Of a stretch of 64,000 bases of DNA, positions 25,206 to 36,800 are shown one piece after another. The stretch lies in NCBI GenBank assembly GCA_011109175.1, contig RDEW01000001.1:2111485-2175484 (forward strand), written 5' to 3'. Below the pieces are notes generated by a model. That model was given only the letters and a program-made list of their open reading frames with translations. It did no database searches and was not told where the DNA came from. The translations under genes were made by a program, and so were the position numbers. Numbering within the stretch: position 1 is the first letter of the stretch; each line of letters starts with the position of its first letter. Origin of the DNA: Dicyema japonicum. Lineage: Eukaryota > Dicyemida > Rhombozoa > Dicyemidae.

Positions 25206-27390
25206 ATGGAGTAAGTCTTCTCCGCGATGACATCATCGTCCACATCAAATATCTTTTTAAGTTGTGTCTCAAAAACTAGAGGTCTTTCTTCTTCAGCATA
25301 GTAGGTGCCATCCGGTTTCTTAAGCACAATCTTGTTTGCGATTGACTCTGGGTTTTTCACTCTTCGGTATATCTTCCAGAAAGAGGGATTGTGGTTGTTC
25401 AGCTCCCGTAAATGAGAGTTCTACTTGTACTTATTCCAACTTTTGCATTGTTTCGACAACTGCTTTTGTAGTTCGCCGATTTTGTGAGACAAGGCTAAGC
25501 GGTCCTGTGGGTCTACGCATCTTCTTAGTTGAGCTCATAGATCATTTATTTTCAACACAATTTTCTTGATGTGCTATGGAATAGGGACAACATTATCGTT
25601 TCTTGAGTATATTTTTCTAGCAAAGTTATCCAGATAGTATAATATCCGTTACTCGTTTACTTGTTTTATCAATTTCCAGACGAGTCTTGGGCTCGGTATG
25701 CCTTTGCAATGAACATCCTATAGTGATTCCAGTTTAGATTCTTGGAATCGTAACCGACAAAGACTCCAGGTTTATTAATCATTTTCATATCCATGGATAT
25801 AAGCAATGGAATGTAATCACTGCCAATATCAGGAAGAGTATTTGGTACGTCGGCGTATTTTGAAATAGCAGGATAAGCAATGGAATGTGGTCACTGCCAA
25901 TAACGATAAATTAAAATTGACAGAATTTAATGGCGACAAAACAACAAATTGATGAAACAATTCTCGGATTCCTTGTCTTTAGATGAAACCGATAAAAAAT
26001 TTGATGTTTCAGTCCCTGGTATAGCCCCTTGTTTCCAGTATAAAGATATCGAATCAAAACCCGGAAGTACTGTATTTTCATTTGACTTCATCTTCGTTTC
26101 GTTGACAATTATCATATCAGCTTCCTCGGCATTCACCAGGGAAGCTAGCTCGTGATGCCTCCTCAGGATTGATCGGGCATTCACGAGCATGATCTTTATG
26201 TTTTGGATCACTGGTCTTGGCGGTCTGATTTCTTCAGGACCAGAGCCACCACTTGCAATAAATCTAATTTTACCTCATCATACTATTCGTTTAGACGGTT
26301 AATCACATATGTAAGTTTTCTCGATTGTTTTTCAGATGCCCCCGGAATAGATTTTCAGCAGGACCTTTTTAGTTTCTCCTCCAGGTATTCTTTATCCACA
26401 ATTGGTTTTTCTGTGTTGGATTCATAATATCGTATTTTAGAGGGACGATTTTTGATTATTGCGTTCTGCTTGTTTTCACTAGACTTCGTATCTAGGTAAC
26501 GTGGCGGAGAAGGATTTTCTCCTATCCTCCATGTTCCTAACCCATGACATACGGTTCCTCTTCCTGTGGAGGCCACGGCTTCCCTGGCCACCGGACAACC
26601 ACCATAACTCGTTCCGTGATCACCAGGACCCGCAGTTGATACAGGATTTTCTATTGTTCGGTTCTGGGCATTCCGGGGAACTATGTGGTCCTCCACACAA
26701 GAAACATCCCTTTGCCCATTGCAATGTCTTGCAATGTGTCCGAAATATTGACAATTAAAGCATCTTGGGAATGGTCTTCTGGCCCACTCACAATCAATTT
26801 CCATCCATCCAATGACAAGACCCAGGCGTATCAAGGACGTTAGCTTCTGCCCTTGACTTTAAACTCATTTTCACAACAGGGAGTTTTCTTCCATGCCTTA
26901 CAATACGTTTCACAGACTAAGTGGTTGGAGCAATTTCTTGTCATAATCGTCTTCCTCAATCTATATTGGCACACTCTTTAGAACAATTTCCGAAAGCCTC
27001 TCTTGAGTTCGATCACCTTGTGGTTTCCCTTACCGAAAGGAGAAAATAGATTAGTCTCTTAAATGAATGAGATTTTATCTGACTCTTCTTTAAACTCCAA
27101 TCGGAAAATCCCGGACCTTTTTCCAGTCACTCTGCCGTTTTTCAGTGATTTCAATCCACATAACAGGTTTGCAAGTTTAATACTCCATGCTCTTGTCTAT
27201 AGCCGAGAGTTCAACTGTCAACCAATGATTTGTCGACTCCGCTCTGGTCGCTGATTTGGGTTTGTCTTTCCCAGTTAACGGTTCTAGAGACAGATCCTTA
27301 ATGCTTTCAATACAACTCTTCTTTAAAACCTCTCCAGAGGTAGCCTTTTTGATATTAGTAATCCTCTTTGTAGGGGCTTTTTAACGACAG
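25205..27390 (-). pseudogene. LINE-A copy: ORF1 with CCHC knuckle, endonuclease start, linker
   Basis: Minus strand. ORF1 pieces from about 27390 to 26355 include VTGKRSGIFRLEFKEES, then CFNCQYFGHIARHC, a CCHC zinc knuckle (26770-26730). The endonuclease begins at 26211 (IKIMLVNARSILRRHHEL, MIIVNETKMKSNE) and breaks off; a linker (AQLRRCVDPQDRLALSHKIG near 25530, VKNPESIANKIVLKKPDGTY 25360-25290) follows. It ends at the tail-to-tail junction with the plus copy at 25205. This is the only clear ORF1 in the window. Confidence 0.75.
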
Positions 27391-27518
27391 ACATCACCAC
27401 GCAACAACTATGTTTTTTTCTAACTTTTCGAATGTTTTATATAGAAAAACGAAAATAGTGGTCTTTTGTCATTAACGTGAATTATTATTAAAACTACAAA
27501 AATAAAACCTTATTATTA

Positions 27519-27707
27519 GGGCGATTTTTGTCAATAAAGTCAAAAATTGATATGTTTTTTAAAATTGTTTAAAACTTATAAAATGTAGTTTTTAATCAAA
27601 ATATTATATTAGTCAAAACTTATAAAGTCAAAAAAGTCAAATTTTGAATTTTAAAGTCAATTTTTAGGTCAAAGTTTCCGATTTATAAAGTCAAAATAAA
27701 AATCGCC
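27519..27707. mobile_element. 189-bp MITE, GGGCG termini, 9-bp target duplication
   Basis: Ends GGGCGATTTTTGTCAA and (reverse) GGCGATTTTTATTTTGAC are inverted. It is flanked by TTATTATTA (27510-27518) and TTACTATTA (27708-27716), one mismatch. Internal sequence is AT-rich with repeated AAAGTCAAAA blocks. A partner copy lies at 30115-30283. A 9-bp duplication points to a Mutator-like superfamily. Confidence 0.7.
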
Positions 27708-27716
27708 TTACTATTA

Positions 27717-28146
27717 TCTATAGTTTTACGTCGTTAGAGACAATCTAAGTGGTTCCATCACTCATCTACAAACATGAATTTTAGACAATAAATACTGCCA
27801 ACTAATTATGGCAATGTATAACGATAAATTAAAATTGACACAATTTAATTATTCTTGAAAAGTTAATTAATCTTTTCTCATGATCGCAGTCACGGGGAGA
27901 CTTGACCTTTCAAGCAACATAGTCCATTCAAAACTACAGTTGTGGGAACCTCCCAAAATATAATTTTAGTAAAGTGACCCTTTTTGACGTTGCACAGAGG
28001 GCCTTGTGAAAAAATGATTACATAAAGTTACTAAGGAAAGGGATCACAGATGAAGTTGGATTCTAACGAATGAAAATAAAACTGCATAATTAGTAATGTT
28101 AATATTCAAGGTAATAAAGTGAAAGTACTAAATACAAATGAAGTGA
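27717..28146. other. AT-rich spacer, no gene seen
   Basis: Region between the MITE and the 3' end of the CIB2-like gene. A copy of ACGATAAATTAAAATTGACA (27821) repeats a stretch at 25903-25922, so part is repeat-derived. It presumably includes the CIB2 3' UTR. Confidence 0.35.
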
Positions 28147-28776
28147 TTACTTGGTAAAATATTCTATTTTTTTCATTCCTAAACTAAACTCTTCAAACTA
28201 ATTGAGCCATCTCTATTCAAATCCAGTTCTGAAATGATCTATAAATAAATTCAAATAATAACGTTTTGCAAGACTGCTTTTAAAGTATTGCTATCTAACG
28301 AATATTCACCTATAATATTTTGTACTGTAGTCGAAATATCCTCCTGGCCTATTTTCCCATTATCGTCACAATCTCACAAATTTATTATAAACACCACCAT
28401 AGATTTTGAATGCGAAATTAATCTTCACTTCTATGTCTGCACGACAAGAAAGAATTGAATGTAAGTTTAAAAAATCCTCAAAATCCATAAATGGATTGTT
28501 ATCAGTAATTATTTTAAAAATTCTACCCGAAAAAGGATTATACTCATGTAAAATATAAAACAACCTTAAATTCTGGAATATTACAAAATTGTTCATAGGA
28601 AATGCCTTGATTTTCTATCGTCTCTGAATTTGTTTTAGTGTACATTTTAAATTTTTTATAAAGAGTTAATATTTCATCTTCAAATAGATATGTTAGGTTC
28701 TACAAAATTATTATTAAAAGATAAACAGTATATGCATTCATTTTTCTTCAACAATAAGACTTTGCTTGTTACCCAT
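28147..28776 (-). CDS. CIB2: CIB2-like calcium and integrin-binding EF-hand protein
   Basis: CIB proteins are small, often N-myristoylated EF-hand regulators of integrins and, for CIB2, mechanotransduction complexes. Five exons on the minus strand give 177 residues (CIB2 is 187). It starts MGNKQS, identical in the first five residues to vertebrate CIB2 and a myristoylation signal. Then EDEILTLYKKF, NPFSGRIFKI, MDFEDFLNLHSILS, NFAFKIY, and EF-hands DCDDNGKIGQED (about 111-122) and DLNRDGSISFEE (about 153-164). Introns: 28726-28700 (27 nt), 28564-28543 (22), 28397-28373 (25), 28262-28239 (24). Two single-base problems: exon 1 needs one more A in the run at 28741-28745, and the last exon one more T at 28195-28197 (minus sense) to reach the conserved EEF reading and a stop at 28147. 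Either assembly error or pseudogene. Confidence 0.88.
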
Positions 28777-29139
28777 ACTAATTAATTTTTAAATTTATTT
28801 ACTTAATAATTAATATATTAAATATAAAAATATTATTATTAATTTATTAGAGGGTTCAATTGGACAAGGCGCTCTCGGAGTTGTTTCAGCAACCAGAATC
28901 GAACCTGCCTGAGGAGGCTGGCGAACAGGCAGGCGAGGATTATTAAATATATTAACTTTTTTAGTGTTTGTTAATAAATTGGGTTTATATTATTATTAAT
29001 TTATTTAAGATCCATTGTTAACAAATATAGGTCAGTAGGGCAACCAGAAAATTGCAATTTTCAAATTAAAATTGCAAGTAAATTTATTTAATTGCAAAAA
29101 ACTGCAGTATGGAAAAATTAACGAAATTATTTATTGTAA
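28777..29139. other. Spacer with GC-rich island and inverted repeat
   Basis: AT-rich except 28855-28945, which is GC-rich and contains CCTGCCTG...CAGGCAGG (14-nt loop). On the plus strand, after an ATTTATTAG acceptor-like string, it has an open frame of about 32 codons ending LPEEAGEQAGEDY. No gene can be assigned. Confidence 0.4.
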
Positions 29140-29390
29140 TACGAAATTAAATATTCCTGAACATTTTCAGGTTTAAAGTTCCTCTCTTTACTAAGAATTT
29201 TCGTCAAAAGAGATATTGCCCTTTCGACAGATGCTGAACTTGCGCTACATTTTCTGAGATGTGAATAAACTTCTGGCGATAGATTTTTATTTGAGAAATC
29301 AAGAATACATAGTATCCCAGATTTTTGAAGCTTTTTTGATATATAGTAAAAGTTATGATTTCATAATCTAAAGTACCCAGATGTTTCAAA
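29140..29390 (-). pseudogene. hAT dimerisation-domain fragment
   Basis: Minus strand reads CSASSASVERAISLLTKILS then KERNFKPENVQEYLISYYNK and a stop near 29142, the typical hATC ending. Upstream frames are broken. A different hAT lineage from the ZBED5-like copies. Confidence 0.65.
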
Positions 29391-29429
29391 AATTATATAA
29401 TTATGAATGTTAGATAAATTATTATCACT

Positions 29430-29680
29430 CTAATAGAGCATGGGTGACCAGTTTTATTTTTAATCATTGGTTAATAAAATTGGATAACGAATTGTTTTAT
29501 CAAAAAATTTTTTTTGTTATTAATGGACAATTGTCCTGCTCATTGTATAAAATCCAAATTGGAGAACATTCAGATATTATTTTTTCATTAAAATAGTACA
29601 GCCTTTATACAACTTATGGATATTGGAATCATGCTCAGTCCTCTATGAAACAAGAAGCGACCTGGCATAATTTTCTACAC
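29430..29680 (+). pseudogene. Tigger/pogo DDE fragment
   Basis: Plus strand LLLMDNCPAHCIKSKLENIQ (about 29515-29570) is the second-Asp block (DNCPAH) of DDE_1 transposases, with a later HNFLHFFGKCK piece. Stops interrupt it. Confidence 0.5.
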
Positions 29681-30114
29681 TTTTTCGGCAAGTGCAAGTA
29701 GAAGGAAGATTATGTCCAATACCCTCAAACAAGTCTCTTAAGCTTTTACTGTTCAACTTATGCAAGGGAATATCGGATTCGACAAAAGCCTTAGTGACTT
29801 TATCGACTCATGTCGGCTTATGGGAGGAGAAAATCAGTTTGGTTATAGTATTGACACCTGTAAAATAGTAATAAAAATAATAAACCTGCTAATTTGATAT
29901 GTTTCTTAGACGATTATGCGATTCAATAAACATGCTTTTTTGCTGTTATAAATGTCCCACACAAATTCCAAAATAGATTTCCTTGTGAGTATAGAAAATT
30001 CATCATGATATTTTCTAACTAATTACTCTATCTTTTTAGTGTCATTCTTGATTGAACGCAACATCACAATGAATGATGATAATTGATCACAATGAATGAT
30101 GATAAAAACTCAAA
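29681..30114. other. No gene seen
   Basis: AT-rich sequence with a short direct repeat (GATCACAATGAATGATGATAA region at about 30063-30105). No supported frame. Confidence 0.3.
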
Positions 30115-30283
30115 AATTAAAAAAATCAATAAAAATTTTGACTTTATTGACCTAAAAAATTAAATTTTGACTTTATAACATTTTGAATTATATAATATTT
30201 TTGATTAAAAACTACATTTTTATAAGTTTTAAACAATTTTAAAGAACATATGAATTTTTGACTTTATTGACAAATCGCCGTAA
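30115..30283. mobile_element. Partial copy of the GGGCG-type MITE, inverted
   Basis: Contains TTTTGACTTTATTGACC, GATTAAAAACTACATTTT and TTGACTTTATTGACAAATCGCC, the complement of 27519-27600. The left terminus is missing. Confidence 0.6.
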
Positions 30284-30545
30284 TCATTAGTCCTCCACCA
30301 AGCTTAATCTTTCTGTCTTTACGGATAACGGAGTATCCGGGAAAGGTTGGGGTTCGTATGTTTGCTTGTTGCTTTGTCTCTTGGACTAGAATAATGTCAA
30401 TTTCATTTCTATTGAGTAAGTGACGGACTTCCCAGCACCTTGTTTCGTATTACGTTAGTATTGATCTGGACCAGGTTGATTTAAAGGCCTCGGTTGGATT
30501 CGACGTCTCCACACAAAATTAGAGCGTACCTGGAAGACCATCCTC
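30284..30545 (-). pseudogene. LINE-A 5' fragment with degenerate 2A-like motif
   Basis: Minus strand: YALILCGDVESNRGL (motif at 30510-30484), a stop, then INLVQINTNVIRNK and, in shifted frames, PNLSRILRYP and a glycine-rich patch matching the endonuclease start of LINE-A. The motif keeps GDVExN but has lost both prolines. Confidence 0.55.
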
Positions 30546-31199
30546 CTTCATGGATAGAAAAAATCATTATTAGATTGATAGACATACTTTTTGTTCGATT
30601 TGGAAAATATGGAGAGTATCAAGAGTACGACATGTAACTCTAAAATGTAATCTCCCTATTCAAGTATGTTTTCTACTATCATTATAATAAATTATCATAA
30701 ATATCTCTACAATAGAAAATAATATTATAAACCAGGTCATTGCCCTCATTAGAAATATATCATTCAGAACAGTTGAAAAAATAAAAAATAATGGAAAAAC
30801 AAATAGCATAACTGAATCAAAGCAATATGGTTAACCCGATAGCAAGTACTTTTGTGGACACGAGTAGTTCGTGATGGTTATTTAATAGCAGAAGTCTTCA
30901 ATATTTCAGAATATAGGAAACAGTCTTACCTATTATAATAAAGACAAAAAACTCCAGATATCCAGATATCCCGTACTATTTTTCCAGTAACTCCAGAGAC
31001 GTCGATGACGGGCCTTTCTTTTAGAAATATACTGTTCTGTCATTCTGTATGCTCTTTTTATACGGGCATCATCTCAGAATTTGTCGAAAGAAAAACACAT
31101 ATATATGAATGGTAAGATATACAGTTTATTTCCGGCATAGATTTTCAGAAGGTTCTTTTTGATGATTACGCTTTCGGAGTAGTGAAAAAATCATATGTG
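30546..31199. other. No gene seen
   Basis: AT-rich; short LINE-like scraps only. Confidence 0.3.
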
Positions 31200-31530
31200 C
31201 ACGTCGAAGGTAATACCCAGAGTATTATGGTTGTAGCTAAATGAAATTTTGATATTATCCACTTTGAGCTTCACCATCCGTCGCATAAGGCAGTGTTTCT
31301 CAACGAGGGGCGATTCAAATTTTACTTGTAGGAAATGACCAGATGGGATGACCATCTTCCCCTTTAAAGTTGGGAAACCTCTTGTATGGGACGTCATCTT
31401 CAACGACACGTTTGCCCCTTGCAACCTCTGAAACGGGCAAAGTACACTGTTCTACCCTATGATTTTTTGTTTGTTCCACTAGCCACTTTGATGTCTGGTT
31501 ACTTTATTCCTTTCGGGACCGACAGAATTG
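31200..31530 (+). pseudogene. Retroelement R, endonuclease fragment
   Basis: Plus strand GMTIFPFKVGKPLVWDVIFN then AKYTVLPYDFLFVPLATLMS parallels DGMTSFPFERGRNLVWDVTC and AKYSDISDRYIFAPVAIETS in the near-complete R element at 36690-36890. The Tigger copy follows directly. Confidence 0.65.
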
Positions 31531-33240
31531 TCCGGTATAGAGGGGAGGCCGGTATATTGAACAAGTCATTAAATTTACTTATAACGAAAAAGTGAAACAG
31601 TAAAATTAATAGAAATCTGTCAATAAGGATTGCCTCGCATTTAGCTTCGATTCAGCAATCGCTTTATTGTTGAGATAGATCAGTCTGTTGACGGGATCGA
31701 GTAATGCAGGGTCTTGAGTGCAAGCAAAGTGGCAGATTTGATCTAGCATTTGTTAACATTTGTGCGTGTTAATTTTTCTATATGTTTTGGCTCTGTTTGC
31801 TTATCAGAATCTGAGTCACTGTCATTATCTTCAGAAGCTGAGACTGTTTTGTATTGCTCAACTATGGATGATTCCCAATCTTGGGGAAATCCAATGGGTA
31901 GTTCCAAGTCTAAGTTGACAAATTCTTCTTCTGTCATTGGATTATCGACTACTCTATTCATGAGGGGTATGAACAGTAAATTGTTTTAGGGATTGTCGTT
32001 TATATCATATATTTTGACTGGAATGCCACACTTATTAAAGCAGAGGGAGATTCTATTTGATTTCACGTCCATCCAAGCTGTGTTAATCCACCGGATAGCA
32101 TCCAAGAGAGAAATTTTTTGCAAGTAGTGCGCATTGGTTTCTGTGTCCATTTTGGCAAGAAGTTGAGTCTTTTGTATCTTTCTTTAAATGACCGAATAAT
32201 TCCTTGATCCAGAGGCTGTATGACACTCGTTGTGTTAGCTGGAAGAAATTTGAGTTCCACGTTGGAATATTTTACGTTTGGTGAATGTGATGCTGCATTA
32301 TCCAAAAACAAATAAATTTTCGTTTCTGGCGCATCATCTGCATGTTCACATCTTGCAACCATTTTGAAAACAATTTCGATGTCATCCAGGCTGTAACGTT
32401 GGAGCAGTAAATAACAGGTAACTCATTCAGATTAATATTCTTTAAACATCGGGATTTTCGAGACTTGCCAATTGGCTTTAGCTCTTCTCCTGTCGAACTG
32501 CACTCAAGCATTACAGTAAGACGTTCCTTCGTCTTCTTTGAACCACTGTGATGATTACCTCTTACTGATAGTGTTTTATCAGTAAGGGCACAATAGAAGA
32601 CTCCGGTTTCGTCGCAGTTAAATATATCCTCTGGTCGATATCCCTCAATTAGAAACGGTACACGTTCCATCCAGTCAGGTACACGTTCCATCCAGTCAGA
32701 AACAACATCACTGTCAACATTTGTTTTTTCACCACTGATACAGTACGACGGGATTGAGTAACGGGATTTCCACCTGCAGAACTAGCCAGTGGAAGCTTTA
32801 AAATCATTTTCGCCCAGTGCTTTAGCAAACTCTGTAGCTTTTGCAATAATAATTGATCCTGACAATCAAAAGGTTTTGAGCGTGCTATTTGTAACCACTC
32901 CAAGTGATTTTATTCAAATTTTCAAATTTGCAGTTGTTGTCAAAACGTTTTTTAGCAGAATTTGCGTTGCTAATGAATAATTCCAAATAAACATCAGCCT
33001 TTTTAAGTATGTCTGATACAGTGCTGCATTCAGCTCATACTTCTTGCTGAGAAATATTTGTGTCGGCTTAGGTGTTTGGTTCGATTCATTTATTGTTTGA
33101 ATTTTCTTTTTTAAAGACAATTAGCAACGTAATCGTTTTCTTTGCGGAGCTATCATCTTGTAGTTTTTGATTTTCTAAAAAAATGAATTAAAACAACAAG
33201 TCATTGAATAGGTAAAGTCCGCCGGTTGGCCTGGACTGTT
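31531..33240 (-). pseudogene. Tigger/pogo transposon, frameshifted transposase
   Basis: Minus strand in order: HTH region (33120-32650), DDE part with EDIFNCDETGVFYCALTDKT and GEELKPIGKSRKSRC (32691-32400), LFLDNAASHSPN and FLPANTTSVIQPLDQGIIRS (32330-32210), and an acidic tail (31961-31743). The D, D and D-type residues of DDE_1 are present, but at least three shifts separate them. TGWNVYLTGWNVY near 32670 shows a small in-frame duplication. Ends are approximate; TCCGGTATAGAGGGG near 31535 may be a terminus. Confidence 0.8.
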
Positions 33241-33357
33241 CATCCGGGTACCATTTATCCTTGATATCCATCCAATTACTAATTTATCTCCAGAACGTTT
33301 TAGGTACAAAGCCAGTACGCCCATCTCCAGTTAGTTCTCCCTTTGTAGGTCCTTTCC

Positions 33358-33609
33358 CCAGTATGTTATTCCACGGTGGTCTCAAACCGTCCTGCAGGGA
33401 CCGATGATGTGGTTAACAAAGTCCCGTGTAGATCCCAATTCGAATGTAGGAAACAAATGGTGTGGGTACCCCCTGTAAGTCCCAACTCCAGTATGACATC
33501 CACAGTATTCTCAGGTCCTGTAGGGATCAATGGCCTGGATAACAAAGTCCCGTGTAGACCCGGATACGAATGTAAGGATCAATTAGTGTGGGTACTAGGT
33601 CCAACTTGG
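33358..33609 (+). repeat. Two-unit ~126-bp tandem repeat, open in one frame
   Basis: CCAGTATG, CAAAGTCCCGTGTAGA, CGAATGTA and GTGTGGGTAC recur about 126-130 bp apart. Both units read in one plus-strand frame (33376-33732) as NKVPCR-x5-ECxxQ-x-VWV, a cysteine-containing 42-residue module. No start codon or splice context was established. Confidence 0.6.
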
Positions 33610-33671
33610 AAAATATCCCGAGTTTTGACCCTTTGGCTACTCCGTCCCCCAAAAGGTTCCTTCGTTTTTGT

Positions 33672-33734
33672 AGAATATGTCTATTCGACCCGTAGTATGT
33701 TTCTCAACCTTGTAATATATTCCTTCGTCTAGTA
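33672..33734. repeat. Minisatellite flank of the hAT insertion, left part
   Basis: GAATATGTCTATTCGACC and the GTAGTATGTTTCTC string resemble GAATAAGTTCATTCGACT and GTAATACGTTTCTTC at 38307-38345. If the hAT is removed, the two become adjacent tandem units. Confidence 0.6.
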
Positions 33735-33866
33735 CAGAGGTTGTCAAACGGTGTGCCGCCTGCCAAATACAAATTTGAATAAAATTTATATACATTTTTT
33801 GACCTAATTAATTTAAAAAGATAAACAAATTAAAAATAATTACTAAAATTAAAATAATCAATTTAA

Positions 33867-36800
33867 AAAAAACGTGGTGGTGTGGTGTTGTGTTGTGTTT
33901 GTCGACGTGTTGTTACGAAAAATGCAGACACAACAATGAAGACTAATGAAGAAAGGAAGGAAAACACCTATCCATGTGAAAAGTGCAACGTAACTAATAT
34001 GAGAAAAAGGATGATCGCTTGTGCAGCATGTTCAAGATGGTATCACAGGTCTTGCGTAGGAGTGTCCAAGAAGGCTCTTATCAATATGACAAAATGGAAC
34101 TGCCAACCATGCCTTTCATCTGGTACTGCTTTTTCTTACTCCAATCAAACTGCTTGTATTGAACCGTTTGACCCTACTCTCGTAGCAGATCCTGATGAAG
34201 CTCTGAAACTGATGTCTAGAACGCGCTCGGACGTGACCATTCCTGTGAAGATTCCCAAAGGTGCGAGAACTGCTGTTGCCGAGGCTCTGATCTCCACCAT
34301 CAAGGATGTTTTGAAGCCTGACGCCGTTTCTTCGGAATGGGTCAAATTTTTCCTTTTCCCGTCACTCACTCTTGGGATCAGAAGACCAACGGAAGCATCC
34401 ACTTCTCTCGCAACGAATATCAAAAAGAGAGTTAGACTGTTTCTAAATGAACATAAAATGTCACTTACTGCTTTAAAATCAACTCAAATTGCACCCCGGA
34501 GTTCAAAGCGTCCGAAAACGGAGGAACTTCGCTTAATAAAGAAACTAATCAGGATGAAACTTATGGAAGGCGATATTCGTGGTGCTGTACGGCTATTAGT
34601 TTGTGATCCTGGGACACTTAAAAACACCCCTGAAACGCTCATGTCTTTACGAGAAAAACACCCCGGATCCCCCGAAGACTTGAGAACTATAAAACCTTTC
34701 CACGAGGAACAATTGCTCGCCTCTAACGAAGATATAATCACCTCCCTGCGTTCATTTCGTCCTAGTAGTGGAGGTGGTATCGATGGCTTGAGACCCGGTC
34801 ACCTACGTGATCTCACAGCTCCAATGATGGGATCTGTCGGAAAGGATCTTTCGAATGTTATTTGCGAACTGATCAACAAAATTCTTTCTGGATGTTTGTC
34901 TCCTTTCGGTCGAGATATGTTATTTTCTGCTAATCTTGTTGCTCTCCGAAAGCCTGACGGCGGTGTCAGACCGATTGCTATTGGAAACGTGTTTAGGAGA
35001 CTTGCAGCTAAAGTCGCTTGCTTTTCTGGGGTTCAAAGATTACTTCCTAGTTTCAGTCCTATACAGATGGGCGTTGGAGTTCGTGGCGGTGCAGAGGCTT
35101 GTGTCCACGCAGTGAGGAGTTTTTTCACGTCGTCGTCCAATGCAAAGAGGACGTTGTTGTCTGCAAAGTAGATCTTAAGAACGCATTTAATTCCATAAGG
35201 AGAGATCATTTATTGGAGTTATGCCAAAAAAATTTACCACATATTTGGGAGATTGTTCGCCTTTCATATTCTAATCCATCATCATTGGTTTTCCACGATG
35301 CCATCATTAAATCACGAACTGGTGTTCAACAAGGCGACCCACTTGGACCTCTTCTCTTTGCTTTGGGGATCCATGGAGTAGCCGCATGCTTAAAATCACC
35401 TTTAAATTTATGGTATTTGGATGACGGAATCATTGGTGGACATCCAGATACAGTTTTGGAGGACGTGCGTCGTTTGATATCTGAATTCGAAGCGATTGGC
35501 CTTTCTGTCAACAAGGCCAAATGTGAATTAATCAAGATCAATTTGAGTCCCGATCTGACTACTTTCTACAATGACCAGTTTAAACACACTCTCGAAAATT
35601 ATGCATCGGTTCCAGTTGGGGAGTCTCTGTTCCTTGGTTCTCCTATATTCGAAGACCAAATTGTGGACGTGTTTAAAGAAAGGACAATAGAGCTCGGTAC
35701 TTTTGAGACCCGTTTGCGGCATGTTGACAACCATATTGCCCTCTTCCTATTGAGAAACTGCTTGTCCATTCCAAAGATAGAAAAATTTATTAATGAAAAA
35801 GAGTTAAAAATTAAGGCATCTGAATGGCCATGCTATTTCCCCTAACAATAGCCAACGAGATACGTTCTCGGAACCAACCAGTCTCTCGCGGATCCTTGGT
35901 CACAGCTTGAATCATGGAGCCGATCTTACGAACCTGCTTGGGGGCCAAGGATTAAACTATTTACTAAGGACTGCATCATGTTATAAGTGTGATTCCCTTT
36001 TAATGGAATACTCTGATTGCCTCAAAAGATGTACTGAATTCGTACTTAACGTTTCTCTTGACACCCCTGGATGGATACAGACTCAATTACCGATATCATT
36101 GGGTGGAATCGGTCTTACTACTCCCTGCCAAATTGCTGGCCCAGCGTATTTTGCCTCTAAACTTTCATGCAAAAACCAAGTGGACTCAATTCTTTCAAAG
36201 CTTCCATCTCGGAAACTGTCCAATGACTTGGTTGAATACATGGACGTGTGGCGGAGTGAAGGGCTTAGCGAGCCGCGTAATCCAGACCAACAATCGTCTT
36301 GGATGATCCATAGATGGAATGCTCTGGCATCCAACCTAGTCAGCCGGCTCTCTGGACATCGCCTGGATTGTTTCCAAAATTCGAGGGAGGCGGTTGATCT
36401 TGGCTTGGGGTTTACCCATGTCAAGAAGTTGGTGGATTGTTGGATGATGACTCACTTCGTACAGCTGTATGTCTACACCTCGGATTGCCTGTTTGCACCA
36501 AATCGAAGTGCAAATGTGGCTGTCTATCGGACGAACTGGGTCTCCACCTCCTCTCATGCCGGAGCGGAATTGGCAGATCTTCTCGACATTCGGCAATGAA
36601 CGGCATCATTAAGAGGGCATTAGAATCGGCTGGATTCCGTTGCCGGATCGAACCGACTGGTCTATTTGACAACGGAAGACGCCCTGACGGCATGACCTCC
36701 TTTCCTTTTGAGCGAGGGCGAAACCTTGTATGGGATGTGACCTGTGTCTGCTCTTTCGCCCCAAGCAAAAAAAATAATTCACCGGGCAGACCTTCTTCTC

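Noticed and set aside
28373-28394. 22-nt version of the third CIB2 intron
   Set aside because: It would insert a glycine just before the EF-hand loop; the 25-nt version preserves the alignment.
28880-28900. tRNA gene suggested by a GGTTCGATTC-like B box
   Set aside because: No acceptor stem, D-arm or A box could be folded around it on either strand.
36083-36768. Minus-strand open frames of 86-115 codons
   Set aside because: They are antisense to the RT/endonuclease of element R and show no motif of their own.
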